This document shows positions 1 to 5,309 of a stretch of DNA of 5,341 nucleotides, in pieces. The stretch spans positions 1 to 5,341 of the forward strand of contig JAQVUQ010000210.1 in the NCBI GenBank assembly GCA_028699365.1, read 5' to 3'. The notes under the pieces were generated by a model. The model saw only the letters and a program-made list of their open reading frames with translations. It ran no database searches and was not told the DNA's origin. The first letter of the stretch is position 1; each line of letters begins with the position of its first letter. Both the position numbers and the translations under genes were made by a program. Source of the DNA: UBA5359 sp028699365 [NCBI: bacterium] (GTDB lineage Bacteria; UBP13; UBA5359).

Positions 1-1169
1 GGAAGAACCTGTGGCAGCCGGCGCCTACGCGTCAGTTACGGGGGGGGGCTCTGGTCTATCCGCTTAATACGGATGATCTGCTGCTGAACTATGGCAATGA
101 GAAGGGTATCTGGTCAACTGAGGTAGCTATTCTGCAAATGTATAACCTACCGGAGAGCATGGTAGATGAGCATATTAATAAGTTAACTGAGCATGTGCTG
201 TATTCAGGTTCACCCGTAGGCATGGTTTCTCTCATAGCTGAGAATAGTTGGGATTGGCAACGTCTTGCCGGTGCTTATGATGAACAGGCTTCTCATGCAG
301 CTAAGCTTCAAAGAGAGGGTAAGGCGCAGAGTGCTACAGTAAGCAAATTTGCGCATTGGTATGCGGATAGCTACCCCGAGGTTTCTCCGTCACAGGTATG
401 GTACCAGCCGGGAGGCTGGCATGGAGTTTCTGCAGATGATACCGGTATACTAGCCTGTACTCGGCATTATCGGGTGCGTTTACGGGCCGAACGCAACGGC
501 GGTTTGAAGCTTACAGATTTGAGAGCCTATGCGGAGAACCTGCAGGATCCATACTGGGATGAGATAAGCCGGGATAAATTTGCCATCTGGGTTGTGCCAT
601 TTTTGCTGGATGGCAGCCGCTACAGGCTTAACGGTAATGGAGAGACAACGTTAACAGATATACCCACTAACCAACCTATGTGTTTTATGCCTGTGGCAAT
701 ACCGTATAAAGATTGTCCTGCACATGGCAAGTTAAGTGAGGTAGATGAAAAGAGTTTTCTATGGGAAGAGAGCGATTTGGTTGCCGAGTGGAGTTTTAAT
801 GATGACGAGATTCTTGTTAAAGTCAAACCATGCGGAAGTGCCAGCCAGGCCGGATTGCAATTAGTCTGTAACCCGCAAGTGCTGGATATGGCAATGGTTC
901 TCGATGGTAAAACGGTTTTTCTTTCCAAGCTTTTGCCGGGGATTTACAATTCGTCAAGGCTAGCAATTGTGAATTCTTCAGAGGAATGCGTTGGGGTTAC
1001 AATGAATATATTAGGCCAGGGAAAGAAAGAAATTTTTTGTTGTAAATGGGAGAGAGAGAGCAAGAGACCGGTCTGCAGGCTTACTATCAGCAATGCTTCC
1101 AGGCCAGAATTGTGTCTCAGACTCCGGCTGACAGAGTGTGGTAAGGATCAGCGGCAGATAACAGTATAA
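1..1169 (+). CDS. C-terminal part of a probable carbohydrate-active protein (polysaccharide deacetylase/GH57-like), 5' end outside window
   Basis: The frame ending at the TAA at 1167-1169 is open back to the left edge. The ATG at 138 is therefore an internal Met, not the start. Downstream of the G run it reads LVYPLNTDDLLLNYG (51-95). It then has a helical stretch with SWDWQRLAGAYDEQ and a Trp/Tyr-rich segment (FAHWYADSYPE, VWYQPGGWHG). The last ~200 codons look like beta-sandwich material (VVPFLLDGSRYRL and many short hydrophobic strands). The TDDLLLNYG stretch and the FAHWY...P segment remind me of large polysaccharide-deacetylase-like or GH57-like proteins; this is a recollection of family style, without a visible catalytic motif. 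No signal peptide or membrane segment lies in the visible part. The gene ends 54 bases before the sugar-binding lipoprotein gene on the same strand, so cotranscription and a shared role in sugar use are likely. Upstream of the G run at 40-48 a different frame reads more naturally, so a frameshift is suspected there. Confidence 0.6.
   Translation, partial: KNLWQPAPTRQLRGGALVYPLNTDDLLLNYGNEKGIWSTEVAILQMYNLPESMVDEHINKLTEHVLYSGSPVGMVSLIAENSWDWQRLAGAYDEQASHAAKLQREGKAQSATVSKFAHWYADSYPEVSPSQVWYQPGGWHGVSADDTGILACTRHYRVRLRAERNGGLKLTDLRAYAENLQDPYWDEISRDKFAIWVVPFLLDGSRYRLNGNGETTLTDIPTNQPMCFMPVAIPYKDCPAHGKLSEVDEKSFLWEESDLVAEWSFNDDEILVKVKPCGSASQAGLQLVCNPQVLDMAMVLDGKTVFLSKLLPGIYNSSRLAIVNSSEECVGVTMNILGQGKKEIFCCKWERESKRPVCRLTISNASRPELCLRLRLTECGKDQRQITV
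40..48 (+). repeat. Nine-G homopolymer inside a coding frame
   Basis: Positions 40-48 are nine consecutive G residues. Before the run, the frame starting at base 2 reads EEPVAAGAYASVTG, which looks like ordinary protein. The frame that continues downstream reads KNLWQPAPTRQLR before the run, which looks less natural. Removing one G would join the better upstream frame to the downstream frame as ASVTGGALVYPLNTDD. The run is thus either a slippage (phase-variable) site or a base-count error in the assembly. Confidence 0.6.
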
Positions 1170-1223
1170 CTGGCGGCACATAGAGACGCAATGAAAACGA
1201 AGATTTGAAAGGGCGATCAAATA

Positions 1224-2537
1224 ATGAAGAAAAGACTTCTTTGCTCCTATATAATAATACTGCTTGCATTGGTGATCATGATAGTCGGTTGTAACAGTGA
1301 GAAAGAAGAACAGCAAGGCAAGACGGTTGTAACCATAGCCTGTGGCTATTCACCTACTGATATTGGCATCCGTGTCATCGGCAAGTCAATCGATGAGTTT
1401 GCGAAGCAGAATCCCGATATAGAAGTGAAGAAGATATGGCTTACTCAGCAATATCAGCCGAAGTTGATGACCATGATAGCTGGCGGAAATCCTCCTGACA
1501 TTTTTCGCTTATCGCCTGATTTTGTGCCAACTTATGTACAGCGAGGAACTCTTAAAGCACTTGGAGCATATATCGCCAAAAGCGACGTATTGAATTTGGA
1601 AAATTTCTATCCCCAAGTATTATACAAGTATAGATATGATGTTAAGATTAAGGCCATAGGCAAGGGACCGATATATGGGTTTGGAACTGATTGGTCGCCG
1701 GACTATACTCTGTTCTACAATAAAGACATGTTCGATAAAGCTCATTTGCCGTATCCGACCAAGAGTATGAATTGGGCAGAGTTCCGTGAGACAGCACGGA
1801 AGCTGACTATAGGACAAGGAGGACGGAGGCAGTTCGGCGGTTTGGTAGGGGATATACCTTTGTTGGTAGCTCAGAACGGCGGCAGTGTCTTTAGTCCGGA
1901 TGGCAAGAAATGTTTGCTTGACAACTCGCAGGCTATAGAAGCATTTCAGTATATGGTTGATCTGAGAATTAAGGATAAGGTGATGCCTTCTCTCAGTGAT
2001 ATGCAGAATTCCAATCAGTTACAGCTCTTCCAGACCGGCAGGCTGGGCATGTTCTTCTCTGGCAGGTTCTATGTACCCATAGTACAAGAGCAGATCAAGA
2101 GCTTCAGATGGGGAGTAGCCCCGGGGTTGCATCAGAAGAAGAGAGTGAACATGGTGACCGGACCTGTTGGGTGGGTAATGAGCAGCAAGGTTAAACATCC
2201 GGAAGCCGCCTGGAAGCTGATGGAACATCTTGTAGTGGGGAATTGTGAGAAGGAATTAGCTGAGACGGGTTACAATATCCCGGTAATCAAAAAGATAGCT
2301 GAATCAGATATGTTTCTCAGCAATCCTCGCCACCCGGCAGGGCTTAACAAAATATTCATGGATGAGGTAAAGTATACTCTGCCCAGTCCGCTGACACCGT
2401 ATGCACCTACTGATCGCTGGCAAAGGATAATAAATGACGAACTGGACCTGGCCTATCTGGGAAAGCAGACAGCCCGGCAGGCAGCACTTAACGCTACCAG
2501 CAAGATCAACTTACTGCTGGCCGAGGGCATAAAGTGA
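1224..2537 (+). CDS. ABC transporter sugar-binding lipoprotein (SBP_bac_1/MalE-UgpB type)
   Basis: This is a complete 437-residue extracellular solute-binding protein, the usual length for the family, which captures sugars or oligosaccharides and hands them to an ABC permease. It starts with a lipoprotein signal: basic MKKR, a hydrophobic core at residues 8-21, and a lipobox I-V-G-C with the lipidated Cys at 23. Family landmarks follow in order: the IAGGNPPDIFRL segment (86-96), the hinge-region YTLFYNKDMFDKA (161-173), NWAEFRETARKLT (183-195), NGGSVFSPDG (218-227), the FQTGRLGMFFSGRF segment (269-282), WGVAPG (296-301), and VGWVMSSKVKHPEAAWKLMEHL (315-336). The start is supported by GAAAGGG at 1207-1213, ten bases before the ATG. 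The substrate cannot be told from sequence. It lies 54 bases after the upstream carbohydrate gene. The permease genes normally next to it are missing and the following DNA is decayed coding sequence, so it must use permeases and an ATPase encoded elsewhere or be an orphan. Confidence 0.93.
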   Translation: MKKRLLCSYIIILLALVIMIVGCNSEKEEQQGKTVVTIACGYSPTDIGIRVIGKSIDEFAKQNPDIEVKKIWLTQQYQPKLMTMIAGGNPPDIFRLSPDFVPTYVQRGTLKALGAYIAKSDVLNLENFYPQVLYKYRYDVKIKAIGKGPIYGFGTDWSPDYTLFYNKDMFDKAHLPYPTKSMNWAEFRETARKLTIGQGGRRQFGGLVGDIPLLVAQNGGSVFSPDGKKCLLDNSQAIEAFQYMVDLRIKDKVMPSLSDMQNSNQLQLFQTGRLGMFFSGRFYVPIVQEQIKSFRWGVAPGLHQKKRVNMVTGPVGWVMSSKVKHPEAAWKLMEHLVVGNCEKELAETGYNIPVIKKIAESDMFLSNPRHPAGLNKIFMDEVKYTLPSPLTPYAPTDRWQRIINDELDLAYLGKQTARQAALNATSKINLLLAEGIK

Positions 2538-2552
2538 CAAAGAGACTATTAG

Positions 2553-2848
2553 ACTGAAGGCCATATTCTTCCTGAGATCGAGCGTGATGCCTCAATAAAA
2601 AATCTACTCAAGAGGGGGTACGAGTTGACAATTGACTGGCATCTCCCTATAGTGATAAGCTAAATGTTAATCTTGCTTGAGATGCAGATACTATTGATGT
2701 TCGTGAATTTCTGCAACAGAGCACTTTGGCGATAACGCCTGTAGTTCTGCTGCCGAAAGATATTCCAGAGTGTTGCGGTTTTGCCCGAACATCAATAATT
2801 GGTCAGATCGTAGGGGCGAAGTTGGGCAATCAAGAACAACGTGATTAT
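2553..2848 (+). pseudogene. Decayed coding remnant, unidentified
   Basis: Two adjoining frames on the plus strand read like protein but lack an intact gene. Bases 2553-2660 give TEGHILPEIERDASIKNLL then KRGYELTIDWHLP before a TAA at 2661. In another frame, 2636-2848 gives YSDKLNVNLA, a TGA at 2678, then DADTIDVREFLQQS and a further ~40 codons (including VVLLPKDIPECCGF and SIIGQIVGAKLG) up to a TAA at 2849. One frameshift near 2650 plus readthrough of the TGA would join them into about 98 codons. I do not recognise the family. A shorter gene starting at the TTG at 2625, after AGAGGGGG, is an alternative reading. The position directly after a sugar-binding protein is where permease genes would be expected, but nothing here looks like a membrane segment of a permease. 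Strand and coding nature are inferred from residue composition only. Confidence 0.4.
2625..2653 (+). promoter_or_regulatory. Probable sigma-70-type promoter upstream of the isomerase gene
   Basis: TTGACA at 2625-2630 is a perfect -35 box. After exactly 17 bases comes TATAGT at 2648-2653, a five-of-six match to the -10 consensus. There is no TGn extension. Transcription would begin near 2660, giving the isomerase gene at 2880 a leader of about 220 bases. The boxes lie inside a stretch that also reads like decayed coding sequence, so a chance match is possible. The match is strong enough to suggest that the isomerase is transcribed independently of the sugar-binding protein. Confidence 0.55.
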
Positions 2849-2863
2849 TAATGCATTCAGCAA

Positions 2864-2871
2864 AGAGAGGG
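2864..2871 (+). promoter_or_regulatory. Shine-Dalgarno site that fixes the isomerase start
   Basis: AGAGAGGG lies eight bases before the ATG at 2880. The alternative in-frame GTG at 2841 has no comparable site and would add 13 residues ahead of the first barrel strand (MEIGVI), so 2880 is the better start. Confidence 0.8.
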
Positions 2872-2879
2872 TACATAAA

Positions 2880-3689
2880 ATGGAAATAGGTGTAATCAAT
2901 AATCTATGCAACGAGGGACGCTGTTTCGATCATGTAAGCAGTTTCGGCCTGCATGTCTGCCAACTGGTAAGCTGGGATATGTCTTTAGCCCGGCCGGACA
3001 TAGCCGATAACGCCAGAGAAGCGGCAGCCGATGCCGGCGTCCGTATCTGCGCCGTCTGGGGCGGAGTGCCGGGACCGGCACAGTGGAACTTCACCGGAGG
3101 TCCGGTAACCCTGGGCCTGGTGCCGGAGGAATACCGCCGGGAGAGGGTTGATGCGCTTAAAAAGTGGGCAGATTTTGCTCAGCGCGCAGGAGCCCCGGCA
3201 GTTATCACCCACTGCGGCTTCATACCGGAGAACATGACCGATCCCGCCTATCCCGGTGTTGTGGATGCCATCAAAGAGGTAGCCGAATACTGTGGAGAGA
3301 AAGGCCTGGAGTTCTGGTTTGAGACCGGGCAGGAGACGCCGGTAGTGCTGCTGCGGACCATAGAGAGAGCGGGCACAGGTAATCTGGGCATCAACCTGGA
3401 CCCGGCCAATCTGTTGTTGTACGGAAAGGGCAATCCCATAGATTCACTGTCCGTCTTCGGCGAATATGTCAGGAACATCCATGCCAAGGACGGCCTCTGT
3501 CCTACCAACGGTGAGAACCTGGGCAAAGAGGTTCCGGTAGGCGACGGCATGGTGCGCTATCCGGAATTCATGGCCAGGCTCAAGGAGATCGGGTTTGACG
3601 GAGAGCTGATCATCGAGCGTGAGATCAGTGGCGAAGAGCAGATCAGGGATATCCGTAAGACAGTTACCGATCTGCAGAGCTGGCTGTAG
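2880..3689 (+). CDS. Sugar phosphate isomerase/epimerase (xylose isomerase-like TIM barrel, AP_endonuc_2 fold)
   Basis: This 269-residue cytoplasmic protein belongs to the metal-dependent xylose isomerase-like TIM-barrel superfamily, which interconverts ketoses and aldoses or epimerises ketoses. The four expected metal-site residues are present at the ends of late barrel strands: E148 (FWFETGQE), D174 (GINLDPANL), H201 (RNIHAKDG) and E246 (LIIEREI). E148 and E246 would be the catalytic Glu pair, by analogy with D-tagatose 3-epimerase-type enzymes. The block GKGNPIDSLSVFGEYVRN followed by NLGKEVPVGDG is typical of a subgroup often annotated simply as sugar phosphate isomerase/epimerase. The ETG and NLDPANL motifs set it apart from endonuclease IV. 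The length is normal and no residue is obviously missing. The start at 2880 is chosen from its Shine-Dalgarno site. It is markedly richer in G+C than the sugar-binding protein gene (40 of 60 at 3001-3060 versus 26 of 60 at 1381-1440), which may mean a different origin. The exact substrate is unknown. Confidence 0.88.
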   Translation: MEIGVINNLCNEGRCFDHVSSFGLHVCQLVSWDMSLARPDIADNAREAAADAGVRICAVWGGVPGPAQWNFTGGPVTLGLVPEEYRRERVDALKKWADFAQRAGAPAVITHCGFIPENMTDPAYPGVVDAIKEVAEYCGEKGLEFWFETGQETPVVLLRTIERAGTGNLGINLDPANLLLYGKGNPIDSLSVFGEYVRNIHAKDGLCPTNGENLGKEVPVGDGMVRYPEFMARLKEIGFDGELIIEREISGEEQIRDIRKTVTDLQSWL

Positions 3690-3818
3690 TATTGATATCT
3701 GCGAGCGATTGCCCCTTTACATTATCCGGTCACGTGGTATAACCTGACTTTTACAGTTTGCACAGCAGATTAGCCCGGAACAGCTTAATAGACCCTGCGT
3801 GCCTCCTGTCAGAGGAAG
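3690..3818. other. Intergenic stretch without a recognisable gene
   Basis: No frame here gives a convincing protein, and I see no hairpin followed by a T run that would end the isomerase transcript. One frame contains ISPEQLN just before 3792. This vaguely resembles a phrase found ahead of the catalytic domain in IS1634-type transposases, so the transposase remnant may begin here. The evidence is too thin to count. Confidence 0.4.
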
Positions 3819-4033
3819 GACGGCTTCTACGGGATGCGTACGGATTTCAATATCTACAGATCGCTTGAAAGATTCGCAGGTTTCGAGGTGGCATTACAGC
3901 GGCATTTGAATGAGCGTGTCAAGGAGACGAGCGGCCGCGACCTTTCAGCATGTCGATTTTTCCCGGCAACACGAATGATTCCTTCACGCTTCAGCCGACC
4001 ATGAAGGATATCAAGGAGTCATACGGGATGGAT
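3819..4033 (+). pseudogene. Internally deleted IS1634-like (IS4 superfamily, DDE) transposase remnant
   Basis: Two short transposase fragments lie side by side in different frames. The first (3819-3950) reads DGFYGMRTDFNIYRSLERF, then AGFEVALQRHLNERVKETSGRDLS, which matches the stretch just before the first catalytic Asp in IS1634-type enzymes. The second (3953-4033) reads IFPGNTNDSFTLQPTMKD, then IKESYGM, the FPGNT block that follows the first catalytic region. The expected intervening segment with the first Asp (typically a YDVTNYYFE-like motif) is absent. A deletion of roughly 50 codons with a frame change therefore sits at about 3948-3955. An in-frame TAG at 3789-3791 bounds the first fragment. 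After YGM the reading departs from the family, so the whole C-terminal half, with the remaining catalytic residues, is lost. The element cannot encode an active transposase. Family assignment is from recalled motifs. No terminal inverted repeats were found. Confidence 0.72.
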
Positions 4034-4070
4034 AATAGGGACAGCGCCTCTTTTTTGAGGAGTACTTTTA

Positions 4071-4093
4071 TAAATGGGCGCTGGCCCTATTTA
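4071..4093. repeat. Imperfect inverted repeat at a remnant junction
   Basis: The sequence TAAAT-GGGC-GCTG-GCCC-T-ATTTA forms a nine-base-pair stem with one bulged T and a four-base loop. It sits between the transposase fragments and the start of the minus-strand decarboxylase-like tail, where that tail stops matching its family. No T run follows it on either strand, so it is not a typical terminator. It may mark a rearrangement junction or an element end. Confidence 0.45.
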
Positions 4094-4184
4094 GTGGAGA
4101 GTTGTCATGCAGGGAATGCGTGGGAGAGAAGCAGTATCCTCCACCGGGCATCATGATCTCCAGCGTTCTGCGGGTCACCTCGAG
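4086..4184 (-). pseudogene. C-terminal fragment of a uroporphyrinogen decarboxylase (URO-D) family gene
   Basis: Read on the minus strand, 4184 to 4086 gives EVTRRTLEIMM, then PGGGYCFSPTHSLHDNSPLNR. This closely follows the conserved tail of URO-D family proteins, where an E-V-x-R-R helix is followed by a Pro-Gly-Gly-Gly-Tyr strand, a Ser-Pro-x-His motif and a Pro-x-Glu-Asn turn. That family includes heme-pathway decarboxylases and many methyltransferase-like catabolic proteins; this fragment is too short to tell which. Matching stops abruptly at about 4088, where the usual ENVLAMYEA helix should follow, and on the other side at about 4184, so the fragment is cut at both ends. The longer open frame (4068-4295) has no further URO-D similarity. 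URO-D-like proteins are sometimes neighbours of sugar isomerases in catabolic clusters, so this may be debris of a former gene near the isomerase. It cannot be functional. Confidence 0.65.
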
Positions 4185-4467
4185 CTGAATGGCCAGAAAC
4201 CTGTCTATAAGCAGCAAGCCGGCCGGATCATCGGTGATGCGGAATATACCGTCTCCTGGTTCCAGCGCGGGACCGGAGAAGACACAGAAGCCCACATGAT
4301 CGGCAAATTGCTCTTAGCGGAGATCGATCTGGCCACAGCCGGTCGCTCATCCGACAAGCAGATTCCCGGTGAAGTTGCCGCTTTGTTGAAATACATCCGC
4401 AGCAATATATTGAGAGGGTAGCGGTACTGCTGCCTTCTTTAATCCCAGAGGAATTGTGTTAAAATAA
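4185..4467 (+). pseudogene. Unidentified coding remnant with a frameshift near its end
   Basis: A plus-strand frame reads LNGQKPVYKQQAGRIIGDAE, then YTVSWFQRGTGEDTEAHMIGK, then LLLAEIDLATAG and IPGEVAALLKYIRSNI, before a TAG at 4419-4421. In the +1 frame the sense appears to continue as ERGSGTAAFFNPRGIVLK to a TAA at 4465-4467, which suggests a single-base frameshift near 4411. Counting both parts gives about 94 codons of good protein-like composition. The open frame runs back to an ATG at 4107, but the part before about 4185 overlaps the minus-strand URO-D fragment and is probably not original. I do not recognise the family and see no membrane segment or catalytic motif. It is most simply the 3' end of a gene whose front was lost where it abuts the URO-D fragment. 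A short functional gene starting at 4107 cannot be excluded, but no good Shine-Dalgarno site precedes it. Confidence 0.45.
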
Positions 4468-4536
4468 ACTTGAGAACTGGCTTCCACGCTGACCGATGAG
4501 GACGCGCAGGAGATCATAGATAAGGCAAAGGACATT

Positions 4537-5064
4537 ATGAAAGACATACTCAATAGAATCTCTCCGGATGAAGCGCTAGGGATATTAAGGCAATTGGCAA
4601 AGAATGATAAGAGGGTTGAGGAAGAAATCGCCAGGATTGCGGCCGATATCATCAGGGACGTGGACACCGAGGCAATTTGTGAGGATGTATTCTTTGTTTT
4701 GGATGGAATTGATGTTCATGAATTGTGGCATCGGTCCGGTTCAACGCCCTACGGCTACGTTTCACCTGAGGAAATGGCAGACGAAATGATCGAAGAGGAA
4801 CTGAACCCATTTGAACAGGAAGTATTTCGCCTTATCGAATTGGATATGCTCGAAGAGGCGAAGCTTTCCTGTATGGGAGTTCTGAAGGGAATATACAAAT
4901 ATTCGCATGAATCAAAATCGGAATTCAAGGACTGGGCTGCTGATGTCCCGGAAGAGTGCTTTGACCACCTTTTGGCCGAATGGGAAAAACGATGTAAATG
5001 TGAAAAACATATCAGGGAGATGGATGACTTCATTAAAAGAGAATGCAGCAGTTGGGCAAAATAG
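4537..5064 (+). CDS. Conserved-looking acidic protein of unknown function, 175 residues
   Basis: The product is soluble, helical and acidic, with no signal peptide or membrane segment. Distinctive parts are the N-terminal helices ILNRISPDEALGILRQLAK (4-22), a central block VFFVLDGIDVHELWHRSGST (51-70) followed by PYGYVSPEEMADEM (71-84), a helix LDMLEEAKLSCMGVLKGIYK (102-121), and a tail with several Cys (141, 153, 155, 170) and FKDWAADVPEECF (130-142). The central and helical blocks resemble uncharacterised proteins I associate with various bacteria and methanogenic archaea, but I cannot name a family or function. The ATG at 4537 follows AAAGGA at 4527-4532, only four bases away. The same frame is open back to 4474 and reads ELASTLTDEDAQEIIDKAKD there, which also looks like protein but has no ATG, GTG or TTG. 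The gene may therefore be the trimmed C-terminal part of a longer one. An unidentified remnant precedes it and another broken frame overlaps its end. Confidence 0.7.
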   Translation: MKDILNRISPDEALGILRQLAKNDKRVEEEIARIAADIIRDVDTEAICEDVFFVLDGIDVHELWHRSGSTPYGYVSPEEMADEMIEEELNPFEQEVFRLIELDMLEEAKLSCMGVLKGIYKYSHESKSEFKDWAADVPEECFDHLLAEWEKRCKCEKHIREMDDFIKRECSSWAK

Positions 5065-5235
5065 GCGGTCGAAAAAACAAGACCGAACAAGGGTATACAG
5101 TCGACGCCGAGGAACGGGGTTTGCTTTTTCTGGAAGGTCCGTGGCGGCGCGGCTGATACCCAAGCCGTTCGCCTTGATGAGCAGACATACATAACCTGGC
5201 TGGGTAATAAACGTCTGCAACTGACCTTTGGATGA
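5043..5235 (+). pseudogene. Short broken reading frame overlapping the end of the 175-residue gene
   Basis: From the ATG at 5043 a 37-codon frame reads MQQLGKIGGRKNKTEQG, then YTVDAEERGLLFLEGPWRRG, to a TGA at 5154-5156. In the +1 frame, starting at 5155, the sense appears to go on as DTQAVRLDEQTYITWLGN, then KRLQLTFG, to a TGA at 5233-5235. A one-base frameshift near 5154 would join them into a protein tail of about 63 residues rich in Trp, Tyr and alternating hydrophobics. I do not recognise it. The first frame overlaps the preceding gene by 22 bases without a clear Shine-Dalgarno site, so it is more likely the tail of a lost gene than a new small gene. The second half is also in the frame of the 175-residue gene after its TAG, so a former C-terminal extension is another reading. 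Confidence 0.4.
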
Positions 5236-5309
5236 TTCGTGTGGTGTTAAGTCAATAAACTAACGTGAGAATTCAGGCTAGTCTTGGCACGGGAGGTAGT
5301 GGTTTGGTA

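Noticed and set aside
2691-2876. Minus-strand 61-residue open frame as a gene
   Set aside because: The plus-strand frame over the same bases reads at least as well, no ribosome site was seen, and no family is recognisable.
2841-2879. GTG at 2841 as the isomerase start
   Set aside because: It has no Shine-Dalgarno site and adds residues before the first barrel strand, while the ATG at 2880 has a strong site eight bases upstream.
3729-3747. Palindromic CACGTG core within GGTCACGTGGTATAACC as an operator
   Set aside because: The symmetry beyond the six-base core is poor, no second copy was seen, and it lies after the isomerase gene with no intact gene following it.
4049-4064. CCTC-TTTTTT-GAGG as a hairpin or terminator
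   Set aside because: The stem is only four base pairs, and the T run is in the loop rather than after the stem.
4068-4295. The full 75-residue minus-strand open frame as an intact small gene
   Set aside because: Only its last half matches the URO-D family, and the rest overlaps a more convincing plus-strand remnant. There is no sign of a start site for a 75-residue protein.
4459-4464. TAAAAT as a -10 box for the 175-residue gene
   Set aside because: No acceptable -35 box lies 16-18 bases upstream.
5066-5085. Inverted repeat CGGTC...GACCG after the 175-residue gene as a terminator
   Set aside because: The stem is only five base pairs with a ten-base loop, and no T run follows.
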